64,000 nt of DNA from the NCBI RefSeq assembly GCF_030704535.1, contig NC_081818.1, positions 29,902,001 to 29,966,000 on the forward strand, written 5' to 3'. The notes below the pieces were generated by a model, which saw only the letters and a list, made by a program, of their open reading frames with translations, ran no database searches and had not been told where the DNA came from. Positions 11,375-22,219 of this stretch are shown here, in pieces. How positions within the stretch are numbered: position 1 is the first letter of the stretch; every line of letters starts with the position of its first letter. The DNA is from Vitis vinifera (taxonomy: Eukaryota > Streptophyta > Magnoliopsida > Vitales > Vitaceae). A program made the position numbers and the translations under genes.

Positions 11375-12702
11375 ATGGAAAAGGCTCCTGACCAGAGTAA
11401 GGATGATGAGATGATGGAACTGCCTCCTGGGTTCCGATTCCATCCTACGGATGAGGAGCTCATCACTCACTACCTGTCCCAAAAGGTTCTGAATAGCGGT
11501 TTCTGCGCTGTAGCCATCGGAGAGGTGGATTTGAACAAGTGTGAACCCTGGGATTTGCCATGTGAGTTCTGCAAATCAAAATCTCTGTTTTCACTCCGTT
11601 TTTCTCTTTGTTTTTGAGTATTTAAACCAGGTTGTCAGTGGCTCTGACTTCATATTTTCCTTTTTTTTTTTTTTATTGTTGAAATGAAGGGAAAGCAAAA
11701 ATGGGTGAGAAAGAATGGTACTTCTTCTGTGTTAGAGACAGAAAATATCCCACTGGTTTGAGGACAAACAGGGCAACCGATGCCGGTTATTGGAAGGCCA
11801 CAGGCAAAGATAAGGAGATTTACAAGATGAAAACATTGGTGGGGATGAAGAAAACCTTGGTTTTCTACAAAGGAAGAGCCCCTAAAGGTGAAAAGACCAA
11901 CTGGGTCATGCATGAATACAGATTAGAAGGGAAACATTCCATGTACAATCTCCCTAAAACAACCAAGGTATTGAAAACTATTCCCCTGTTTTCCTCCGTT
12001 TTCGTCTGTTTTCTTGGGCTTTTACTCTGTTTCTGTGTTCTGTTCCTGATGTTTTTCTCTTTGGTTCTTCTGCAGAATGAGTGGGTGATCTGCAGGGTCT
12101 TCCAGAAGAGCTCAGGTGGGAAGAAAACACATATTTCAGGGCTGGTGAGAATGGACCCTTACGGCGATGAATTACGCTCTTCTTCACAGCTGCCTCCATT
12201 GACAGACTCTTCTCCGTTCAGCAGCGAAACGAGAACAGTCGGTGACTCGTCTCACGTGACCTGCTTCTCCAACCAAATGGAGGACAGAAAGCCCCAGGAG
12301 GACATGATTGACAGCTTCAACAACCCTCTCTTAGCTGCCTCTTCTTCCTCCTCAAACCCCTCTGATATCTCCCCGGCTTCACTGCTTTTCTCCAAATTCC
12401 CCTTCCCAAACTCATTCCACACTCCCCAAAATCCACTAAACCTTGGAAACTGTCAATTCCCAGACTCCTTTCTCATCCCTGACCAGTCCATACTGAGGAT
12501 TCTCCTTGAAAACCAGGGATCCGACATGAAACCATCCTCGAAAACAGAGTTCTCACAGGAAACAGGGCTGAGTACTGATATCAACACTGATATCTCTTCA
12601 GTTGTATCAACCCATGAAATGGTTCAAAGGTCTTTCGAAGATCAAAATGATCCATCCACTTCAGCTGGGCCTGTAGACATTGATTGCCTCTGGAATTACT
12701 GA
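11375..12702 (+). CDS. NAC100: NAC transcription factor, NAC100/ORE1 clade (three exons)
   Basis: Exons are 11,375-11,561, 11,690-11,967 and 12,076-12,702, giving 363 residues. Both introns are GT-AG: GTGAGT...AAG and GTATTG...CAG. The NAC DNA-binding and dimerisation domain spans about residues 15-167: [27 protein letters not shown] across junction 1, [47 protein letters not shown]. The C-terminus is a Ser/Pro-rich activation region ending in [14 protein letters not shown] and a terminal DCLWNY. These tail motifs match Arabidopsis NAC100 (At5g61430) better than CUC or ORE1. Family members are nuclear regulators of growth and ageing. An ATG 51 bases upstream is in frame, but the family start and context favour MEKAP. 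A miR164 site lies in exon 3. The symbol is by similarity; NAC80 or NAC79 orthology is not excluded. Confidence 0.92.
12251..12271 (+). promoter_or_regulatory. miR164 target site in NAC exon 3
   Basis: The 21 bases end in CCTGCTTCTCCA, which pairs perfectly with the 5' half of miR164. Upstream, CACGTG also pairs. Compared with a fully complementary site, only the first two target bases and one central base differ. The site encodes SHVTCFS, the same codons that carry the miR164 site in other NAC genes of this clade. Transcript cleavage by miR164 is known for the clade and inferred here. Confidence 0.88.
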
Positions 12703-12729
12703 AGCTGAATGATAAGAATTATGGAATCA

Positions 12730-12769
12730 AGAAGAAGAAGAAGAAGAAGAAGAAGCAGAAGAAGCAGAA
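12730..12769 (+). repeat. (AAG)n microsatellite in NAC 3' UTR
   Basis: Thirteen near-perfect GAA/AAG units with two AGC interruptions begin 28 bases after the stop codon. Confidence 0.9.
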
Positions 12770-13420
12770 CAGCATGGTCTATAGAATTATAGAAGCCAAA
12801 AAAAAAAGATGAAAAATTCAGAGATTATCACTGCTTTTTTATTGTTCGTGTGTGTATAGATTTTTCTGAATCTAAATTATATAAAAATCTTAGGAATATC
12901 CATGTATTATAATCTCTCTTTCACTTGAATATTTTTTCTGTTTAGTTAATGAAGGAATGAGAGTTAAGGTTCATACGTTAGGCCACCAACCGAAGGGTAA
13001 TGGATGAGATGATTAAGAACAAATGACATAATTCTCATTAAAATGGCTTCTTGTAAAAGCCCTTTGCAACAAAACAAAGTTAGAATAAGCTCGTTTTTCC
13101 TCAAATTCCATCTCTCAACTACCATGTTGATGGGTCGATTAATTTTTTTGTTTCACGCATTGTCTTATATTGAAATCTTCTCTTCCTTGCTTTTGTCGCC
13201 AACTTGATGAAATTAAAATGGAAAAAATTTGAAATCCTGTCTTCACTTGCTTTCCCTTAATTCCATTGCTTAATTGATATTTAAACAATAAAGTCATGTT
13301 TGGCTCCTGAAAATTATTGAGGAATGAATAAAAATGATCTTTTCATATTGAATTTTAATATAGAAAATCAAATATGATTAAAATTAATTAAAAATTTATA
13401 TATTTTAAAGTTATTTAAGG

Positions 13421-13707
13421 TCATGTTTGGTTCTAAGAAAATTTATAGGAAACTGTGAGGGAAAAAAAATAGAGAGGAAAGTAGAAAAAAGGAAAAAAAA
13501 TGAATGAAAATAAAAAAATAGATTCAAAATCAATAAATTATTTTTTCTAATTCATTTGCTTCATTTCCTCTATTATACAAAGATGAAAAATTTTTAATTA
13601 TATTTAATTTTCTTAAATTTTTTTTTATTGTGAAATCAAATATGACAAAATCATTTCCTTTAACATTTTTTTTTCTTTTTTTAATACTTTCTGAGAACTA
13701 AATATAA
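13421..13707. mobile_element. MITE-like AT-rich element
   Basis: The left end, ATGTTTGGTTCTAAGAAAA, is an imperfect inverted repeat of the right end (TTTCTGAGAACTAAATAT). The interior is A/T-rich and non-coding, and total length is about 285 bp. A partial second copy of the left end (ATGTTTGGCTCCTGAAAAT) lies at 13,294, so nested or tandem insertion is possible. Exact borders and target duplication are uncertain. Confidence 0.55.
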
Positions 13708-15639
13708 TTTTAATATTTAAATAAAAGATGAAAAATAAGTGAAATGATTTTGAAATAATATATCAAAATAATTTATTGATTTTAAATCAATTTTTTATTT
13801 TATATTTTTCACTTTCTCTTTTCCTTTTTCATTTACAAGATTTATGTAAAAAGGGATGTTATACTTAATAGGTGAAAAATATAATAAAATTTATGAATCC
13901 TCTGATTTATTTGAAGACTATTTTAAAATGAAAATATTTTATATATTTAAATTATTGTTAACCTACCAATTTGACAAAAATTGTAGTTTGAACTTCCACC
14001 TTGTCCTCTTCTCCCTTTTCCTTTCACTAAAAATCATCAAGAATACAATATCATGTTAAGTTAATAATCAATAATAACATGCCATGAGCTTGGCCTATGA
14101 CATATGAATGTGATTCTCTGAAAAGTAAAAGTTACGGGTGGCCGGCCAAAAAGCTCTACTAGAAGATTTAGGTTATGTTTATTTCTCTAAAAAAAATAAA
14201 AAAGAAATAATATTATATTTTATTTTATTTATTACGTAAATTAAAAAAAAAATCAAATATAATTAAAATTATGCTTCATTTGATGCACTTTTTTGTTTTA
14301 TTTTTTTTAAAAAGAAGCTTTTATATAGAATATGAAAAAATATATAAATTTATCTTATATTATTGAAAACTAGTTTAAAACATTTTAAAAATTTGAAGTA
14401 ATTCAAAATATTTAATCAATTTTTAAAAATTATTAACATTTAGTATAAGCAGCTGAAGTTATATGTATTAATAAAAATATAAAATAAGTCTTATGATACT
14501 TCATATAGTATAGATTTCTTTTAACTTTTTAAATGTGTTTTAAAATCGTAAGAATTTCCTTTAAGCTCAAAGTGGATGATAGAGTCGGGATTATGATTTT
14601 ATGACCGAAAAAAGTAATTTTTATTTTCTCAAAATGGAATAAAAAAACAAAAAAATATTGGTATGTTCCATTATGACCTCAAGGACTAGGTCAACAATGT
14701 GAGCAAATTTAAAAGGTATATTTCAGTAACCCTACAACGTAACCCCCATTCCCTCCACATGATTCAACCTCCAATTGCCCCACCCTTACACGAAATCAAC
14801 CTCACCATCTCAGATTTTTCTTTCCTTCTTTTTTATTAAAATGGAAACTTATAGTTCTTTTCCCTTCATGATTTTGGAGTCATTCTTTGTCGTTCAGTGC
14901 ATGCCAAAGACAAAAAATCAGTGCAAGTGTCAAACAGCTCCCCACTAAAGCAATGCTCCCATCAATAAAACAGAGCTCTTTTGTCCATTGTTGTTTCATA
15001 TTCCATGGGGGATTTATCTCCTTTGATGGGTTCTTGGATTAAACAATAAATACAATAAGATTCTTCACTCTTAAAATAATATGATTCTCTTGCATCCCTA
15101 TCCACTAGTCTCTCGAGGGGATAAGAATGATTGAAGAAGGCCTTTGAGGATACAATATATTAATTATTATTATTATTTAACTTTATCTGCAAAACTATAT
15201 ATGTATATATTTAGAAAACCCATTTTGTTTTTAATATTTATTATTGAATTTTATTTATAGTATAAGTTTGGGAGTAGTTCTATAAATCTTTTTATATTGA
15301 AATATAAAAATTATGTATTTTTTTAAAAAGATATTGGGAGTTGGGTTTATTAATAAATTATTATGCATAAATATTTTTAGTTAAAGTTATATTGTATGTT
15401 ATTTTATTTATTTAAAATTAAGCTAATTTTTTTCTTAATTTTTTTATTTTTCTTATTTTTTTTATAATAAAATAAACATATTAGCGTGTATATATATATA
15501 AACTAAGTAAATTCTTCCAATAAAAAAAGTAAGTAAATTCTTATCGATTTTAGTTATATAAATTTACTATTTTATTTATTTTAAAAGAAGGGTAAACCTA
15601 GGAAATCGGAGTCTTATCTCCAAACCCAAAAATTGGTGG
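13708..15639. other. AT-rich intergenic DNA
   Basis: I see no gene or RNA gene. Fragments resembling the MITE ends recur near 14,170-14,330. The rest is low-complexity A/T sequence with a short moderate-GC piece at 14,690-15,010. Confidence 0.5.
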
Positions 15640-15990
15640 GCCCATGTTCATATAACAGAGTTAGGCACGCGTCTCTAACGGCCCATAAGCAGCCCATGGA
15701 GCCCACCTACACGCCCGTACACCACTCCACACGAGGTTTATGTTCCAACGGTGACGTCTACTAGGATGTCACCCAACAGTCTCCCGACGCGTGTCTCTCC
15801 CCATATCCTCATTCCACGTCACCCTTTCCCATGCAATATTTCTGCGCCACGTGCCGGAATTCTAAGAATGAATGTGGAGGATATTCATGCCATCACCCGC
15901 CGCCTTTTAGGTGGAGGAGCGTGTTCCGGACCCACATCATGGACCTCCCTTACAGTGATGCCACGTGGCTATTTGTTGGCCTATGAATAG
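15640..15990. promoter_or_regulatory. Isolated GC-rich island with G-boxes and GGCCCA elements
   Basis: In a strongly AT-rich setting, this 350-base stretch is GC-rich. It carries CACGTG at 15,848 and 15,962, TGACGTC near 15,752, CACGTC near 15,815, ACGCGT twice, and several GGCCCA/GCCCAT blocks (15,640-15,705). Such a mix is typical of plant core promoters. No downstream gene is recognisable, so it could be a distal element, the promoter of a non-coding transcript or a relic. Confidence 0.4.
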
Positions 15991-16964
15991 GCAATCTTGA
16001 TTCGGAGTCAGTTGAGTCATTTAATTGGAGGCAATTTTTGTACCTAGAGAGCCCAAGCAAAGGCATATAATGGGTGCAATTTCGTACTATTTTTAACTAT
16101 TTCCACTCACTTCTTCTCTATTGGTTTTTCAATTTTTGATCAAAATAGTGTTCAAATGCATGCATGAGAAAATGATAATCGAAACCTCCAATAATTGGAA
16201 GATACACAATCAAAATTATTAATCATGAATTTGTCATATTTATCATAATTTATATATATGTCATAAAAAATTAAAAGAATTAAGAGGTAATATTGATTTA
16301 AGTTTTATATAATTACATACTTTTATTATATACTAATCCATCAAATTTTAAATTATAATTATCATTAACCTTTTTAGTAAGTTTTTGAGCTTAGTATAAT
16401 TGTGATTGATGGTAATAATACTTACTTTATGGCGATTAGTAATATTAAAATGTAAAAACTATTGTTAAATTTGTGACACACAATCTTAATTGTATAATCA
16501 TACAAGTTGGTAATTAGGTTTCATTCGGTTTAACAAATATAATAGATTGAAAATGTTGTGACATCATTATTGCAAAAAATATATGTAATATTGCATGTTT
16601 TTGGTTGAAACTTAACCCAATGCCTAATAATCAATACATCTACCATTATTTGATCGATATATTCAACTAATAGTCGGGATTAGGTATTAATTATAGCAAT
16701 AATTAAGATGCAACTCTAGTGCAATGTGATTTTCACATGCCACTCCATAACCCAAACCAAATATATCCTTCATAATGTACATTCTTTAGTTTAATTAAGC
16801 CTAAAAATTGATAAAAATTTAATCCTTACAAGAGAGTAGCTAGCTTTTCCTACATATGCATATGTTGCATGTGAATGGGTTGATTTGGATGAAGATAATG
16901 TAGGGTTCAATCAAACCTATCCCTCTTTTACTTATTTTATCCACCTCCTTTATTTTCAACAAGT
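15991..16964. other. AT-rich intergenic DNA
   Basis: There are no open frames of note and no recognised repeat. Any transcript started in the GC-rich island would run into this region or the opposite way. Confidence 0.4.
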
Positions 16965-16969
16965 CCTTT

Positions 16970-18427
16970 TGTTAGATGAAGCCCATGTCCGTTAGCATGA
17001 TGAAAAGCCTCATGTGATCATGCTAGTGGATATGAGCTTGAGATGAAGCCCAACTCCAAACTTGATGATGAAAGGCTTCATGATTTGTTCATACATTTTA
17101 AAGTTGGCCCATATTCATTTCAAGCTGGCCCATTTGGTTGTTTCCACTTTATATAATTCACTTTCTTTAAAGCACTAATTTCTCAATAAACTTTCTAACT
17201 TCTAATATCCAAGCCCAATTTACAAAAATTCAATCTTCAAATAACACTTCAAAATTCCAATTTTTTAAAATTTAATTCCAATATTCACATTAATTTATTT
17301 AATCATTATCATTTTATTTATTTATTTTAAAATTCCATTTTAAACAATTCTTCAAAATTCCGACTTCCGAATTTAATTTTGATTCCGAAAATTCCAATAT
17401 CCCCATTCATTAATTTAATTATTATTTTCATTATTATTATTATTTTATTTATTTATTTATTTATTTTTAAAATTCAATTTTTAAATAATTCTTCAGAATT
17501 CCGATTTCTAAATTTAAATTCCAATTTTCGAAATTCTAATGTTCACATCAATTTATTTAATCATCATTATTTTATTTCTTTGTTTTAAAATTCCACCTTT
17601 AAACAATTATTCAAAATTTTGATTTTCAAATTTTATTTCTAAAATTCCAATTCTTAAATTTAATTCCTAAGACTCCAATTATCAGATAATCTTCGGGACT
17701 TCAATTTTCAAATAAATTTCAAAAATCCAGTTTTCACTCGAACAGTTTTAATTCCACTTTGGTTTTCAAATAATCTTCTTTTTCTTAATTTTATATAAGC
17801 ATGAATGTCATTTTCATAATTTCAGAACAATGGAATTTGTGAGATTAATTCGTGCAAGATCAATCGGGCTTTGGTGGGGGCCCCACATACGTGATTTTAT
17901 GATCGATTGATTTGTTTGTCACGCGCGATTTAGTTATCCTGCTCTCCGACATGCATGCTATTATTTCTTAATTGTGCACTAACCTCTCTCTCGATAGCGC
18001 ATGGTGGCTCGTCGCCCAGGTACGCACCTATTTTCACTCTGGTAATTGTCCAAGCATATTTGGATTCTCACGTGTGCATGATTTATTCTGGGTACTCATT
18101 GATCTACTCGTCCACTGCCATGATTGCTTCATTTTATTAGTAGAGACCTGTTTTTAGGGACTTAGAAGGGTGCTACGGTTTTTTACCGTACCTTCCTGAT
18201 AAGTAACCTGACCCCCGAACCCGACCCGGTTTTTCACAGACCACCTTTTCCAAAGTAAGGAGTCACACTTAGGGTTTTTCTTTCTTATTTTGTTTACCCT
18301 TTTAAAAATAAAACAAAAATAAGTGGCGACTCCAAGTCATTTTATAATCAATAAAATCAAATTTTCAAATAAAAATCGAGCTCGCCTTCGAGTGGGAAAC
18401 GCATTGAGCCGAAATGCGGGGTCCACA
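16970..18427 (-). mobile_element. Solo LTR, 1458 bp, with CCTTT target-site duplication
   Basis: On the plus strand the element runs from TGTTAGATGAAGCCC at 16,970 to GGGGTCCACA at 18,427. It is flanked by CCTTT at 16,965-16,969 and 18,428-18,432. On the minus strand it therefore begins TGTGGACCCC, the same start as the copies at 4090 and 29,072. No coding region or second LTR is present, so it is a solo LTR left by recombination. It holds three or four degenerate internal repeats of about 100-140 bp, marked by TTCTTCAAAATTCC-like blocks at about 17,250, 17,350, 17,490 and 17,610. Confidence 0.82.
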
Positions 18428-18432
18428 CCTTT

Positions 18433-20000
18433 AATTAGAAGAAAGGTAAATGGAGTCATTTATAATCTTCTTTACTTGAGGAGAAATTGCTTAAACATCC
18501 TTCACCTCCATATGCCTCCTTTGGTATGGCTGAATACTTCCTTTTCCTCATTAAATCACTTTAAAATATGTTAATTAATTTTTTCATTAAAATCTTTTGA
18601 CAATGTGGTTTTAATTTCTACTTTTACTTTTTTTTCCTTATAAAAATAGATAAATTGTATTGGAAAACAAGTAATCTATTTTTTAAGAATTTTATCTATG
18701 AGTCTGTTTCTAATAATATTTAATATTTGCATTTAATAGTTGAAGTGAAAGCTACATGGATATTATGTTTGATAATTGCATTTCATAAATGCTTTTATTA
18801 AAAATAAGTTTACCTTTCGTCTACGTTTGAGAAAAAAACATGCGTGTTCCGGTTTTTCAAAATGTGAATAAATCATATTAGGAATGATAAGGTCTTCGTA
18901 AGGAAATTCTTTTCAAACATTCTTAAAGTTATACCCGACCTTCAAACACAACTTTTAATATTTAAAAAACTCTCTCAAATAAATTTAAGAAAATATTGTT
19001 TTTTTACTTTAATGGCAAAAAATTGAAAAATGAAGTCATGGAAGCATCACACTTACGCCATACCCATTGTGATTAGAGCGACAATACTAAAATGGCTAAC
19101 ATTTGAAAGTTATGAAAGCATGGACATGTGTCGTATTGGTGACAAAAAGATGGGGGTTTAGAAAGCATGATGAATACACCATCATATAAAATGAAAATTC
19201 TCCCAAATTTAGCTAATCTAACAATTGAGGATTAGGGTTTGAAAACAATATATTGATTGGGAGAGCATATCATTTGGGAATCTAGATAGTAGTATATTTT
19301 TCCTCCTTTAAAAACCCCTTTATCCCTTTCTGTTATATGGGAATTGTATGAGAGGTGCAAACAGTTGAAATGTGAACAACCCAACAATTTCATTTGACGT
19401 AAGAGATTGGACCCATTGCATCATTCCTTATTTTTCCATGTCCTTTTGCTAATGGGTAACATCTACTCTCAATGCATAAAGGAAAGAACAATGACATTGA
19501 AACTAACTATGAATGATGCTGTGTTTAGCTAAGAATGACGTATCTATGAAGATTCTTGAAGCTAATGAAGAGGTGTACAGCTCGAGGATGCTAGTTGTCA
19601 TTGATTTTTTTTTTTTTTTTTAAATTTTATGGGATTGGTTGTCATCATACCTAAGTCTAGAAAAGAAAAAAAAAAGAAAAAGGAAAAAAGAAGAAAGATA
19701 GCAACATGCATAAAATAACATGATGACTAGAGATATGGGGTTAGGTGTCACGACACTCACAAGTTTGCCTCTGGGGCTTTTCATATGACGCTAAGGAGAC
19801 TTTATCTTTGCAGAAAATTGTGTAGGACTTTGCCCTTTGTCTTTCTCCATCCAGGCGGCAGGCACTAAGCTTGCTCGGTCAGGGAGCTAGGTGAGCTTCC
19901 CGTTGGCCTTCCTTTCTTCTCTCTCACTCCGTTAATTTTCAGTGTTTTTAGGCAAAGGAAAAGTGAGAAAACTAATTAATGTGAACGAATATACATACTG
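18433..20000. other. Intergenic DNA without recognised features
   Basis: The sequence has moderate to high AT content. A poly-T run (19,605-19,621) and an A/G-rich run (19,663-19,700) are present. The stretch 19,730-19,930 is less AT-rich but has no identifiable coding match. Confidence 0.4.
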
Positions 20001-20004
20001 AAGT

Positions 20005-21050
20005 GCATGAAAATGTATAGACTTCCATTGCAAAATTATAGAAGTTATGGAAGAGTTTGTGTTATCAAATCGGACCTTGTTATCAGATATAATTAAGCAC
20101 CTAGCTGGGCATATGATGTTCTTCCACATGAACTTCTTGACATCCAAATCCTATATATTGGCGTACACTTTTGCTTCCAACCACTCGGTGAAATAATATA
20201 TGGCTATCAACAAAAATTTCTTCCAAGTGGGGGCAGTAAGAAAGGAGACGATCATATATGTATTTGCACGAGTATCCGAAAAAATGTATCCATGAACGCA
20301 ACTCCTCATGGGTATTTGGTTTATGAGGGGTAGCAGAAAGGTATCTTTGGGGCAAGCCTCATTGAAATCCATGCAAATTAACTTTCCACCTTTCACCCTT
20401 CTTCGATATGACAATCATATCCAAGGATTAAATTGTAGGGCAAGGAATTGTCTACCATGGAGAACTACACATCTCCAAGGATTAATATATGTAAGAGACC
20501 ATCTATTGGCTAGAGACTGTCTGGCTTGAAGGCGTATTAAAAGTTGTTGCCCGACCACGAAATCTGGCCTTATCATAATTAAACTTAGCCTGGCAACACA
20601 TCTCCATTGAGAGTCGATTGATCCTCCATAAATGACATGAATGCTCGGTTTGGGCTTTGATTGAGTGGGAAGAATAGAGGCGTCAGGATGTGCTTGTGAA
20701 TGGCTAGAGGTCAAGTACCACACTTACACTGTCACATTAAGCCCTAACTGCACCAATTTTCTAGCATAACATGAAAGTGTCGACCCTCTTTTGTAAGAGC
20801 CCTTGTCCTTATGGTAACCGTGGAAGCGAGATTGGTCCCTCTGACTGAATTCTCCTCTCACAGGGTTTGGTACTGATCTTTTCTACCTCTTAAGGGAGTT
20901 TTTGAGATGGACTCAAAAGAACAGGGTGTTTGAGATGATATATGTCTTGAACCCTTGTTTTATAATTGCATCTCGCCTGTAAGCTTCCATTGGGGGTATA
21001 ACCTGGTCAAACTATTTCATGTAATCTCGGGAGCGATCTGGATTCCATCA
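20005..21050 (-). mobile_element. Degenerate Ty3/gypsy gag-pol remnant with reverse transcriptase joined to integrase
   Basis: Read on the minus strand from right to left, the order follows a gypsy polyprotein. A zinc-knuckle-like gag piece comes first (HKDKGSY near 20,800), then IHVIYGGS before the protease (about 20,640). Reverse transcriptase text GKLICMDFNEACPKDTF follows (about 20,340-20,400). Integrase pieces YFTEWLEAKVYANI (about 20,150-20,200) and KFMWKNIICP...IISDN (about 20,060-20,140) end it. Frames shift and stop codons occur. The catalytic middle of reverse transcriptase and RNase H are missing, so a deletion has brought RT and IN together. No LTRs were found. The lineage is Athila/Tat-like by motif resemblance only. 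Confidence 0.75.
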
Positions 21051-22219
21051 TGTAGACGCTGTAAAGGCTGCATACACCTCGCTTATGTCTAATAGAGTAA
21101 AGATACTGCAAAAGGAAAAGATCTTAAGCAACAGTAAGATGGTGGTTAAATCTAAACAGAAATTCCATTCCTCTATAAATCCGAGTTTAGGTTCACCAGA
21201 AATGATATCACTAAGACCTGAGTGAGAGATAGGCATGAGCAGGAACATGCAACTCATGATCCTTTCTAGGTTTACTAGATGTAGCTCTGTCGATTACTGC
21301 AACAGAAGCCTACAATTTCTGTGCGTAGATCACAATGCAACCCATTTTCAGAACTGTACTAATGGTAGAGATAAATGTGGCCGCAATATAAGTACTTTGG
21401 AGACGATATTAAATAGAACTGTTAGATTATTCTTGCCTAGTAATCCATTCAATTATTGTTCGAGAGAAACTTAATTACATCCAAAAGCTAATCAACATTA
21501 ATTTCGTTGAACTGCATGCTCCCCATTTGTTATTTCCGGTCACGATCATCATTCTTGGACAACTTGAAACATTGACCCTTCAAGCTAAGACGTTGATTTG
21601 TATGGTTAGAACATTATTACATGAGTGATATTTTTGCTTCTGGGTTTTGATTAATCACTAAACCAAGCGTACTTAATAAATTTAATTTTGAGCTGGTCCA
21701 TTGGGTTTATATGCAAGAGAGAAAGGGCATTCATTAGATAAGACAGCAAAGAAATTCCAAAAAGTTTAGCCCTGTGCTATTTTGGTAATGCAAAGAATTT
21801 TTGCTCATCTCCTACAGAAATTTTCATTTGTTTCTTCCTTCTATGATAGTTAATACTTGGAAAAATAGTGTTAGCTTGTGCGGAGGATGACAAACAACTT
21901 GAAATTAATCTCGATGTCTCATTTCAATAAATGTATTGTCATATTTGACATCAAATAAGAGAATATATAAATATAAATTCTTTTTAATCTTATAGACCTA
22001 TTTTAAAGGTATAATGACCTTTTAGACCCAACATTTATACAGTTAATCGTTACGTGTATGAACCTATATAGCATCCTTCATGTCAATTATTCAATTTTTA
22101 CGTGCCCAAATGCAAGGATGGGTATAGTTCATTAACCATTTTTTCCCGGACAGACCAAATATCTAAAACAAAATTTAATAAAAATAAAAATAAAGTACAT
22201 CTTATATTTAACCAAAGGC
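21051..22219. other. Intergenic DNA downstream of the RNase gene
   Basis: No gene is recognised. The part 21,050-21,480 is less AT-rich and might be further gag-derived sequence of the adjoining gypsy remnant. The 3' UTR of the RNase gene probably lies just left of 22,220. Confidence 0.4.

Noticed and set aside
15751..15990. 79-codon open frame in the GC-rich island
   Set aside because: The frame is open mainly because the DNA is GC-rich. The peptide has no domain, and the stretch is better explained as regulatory.
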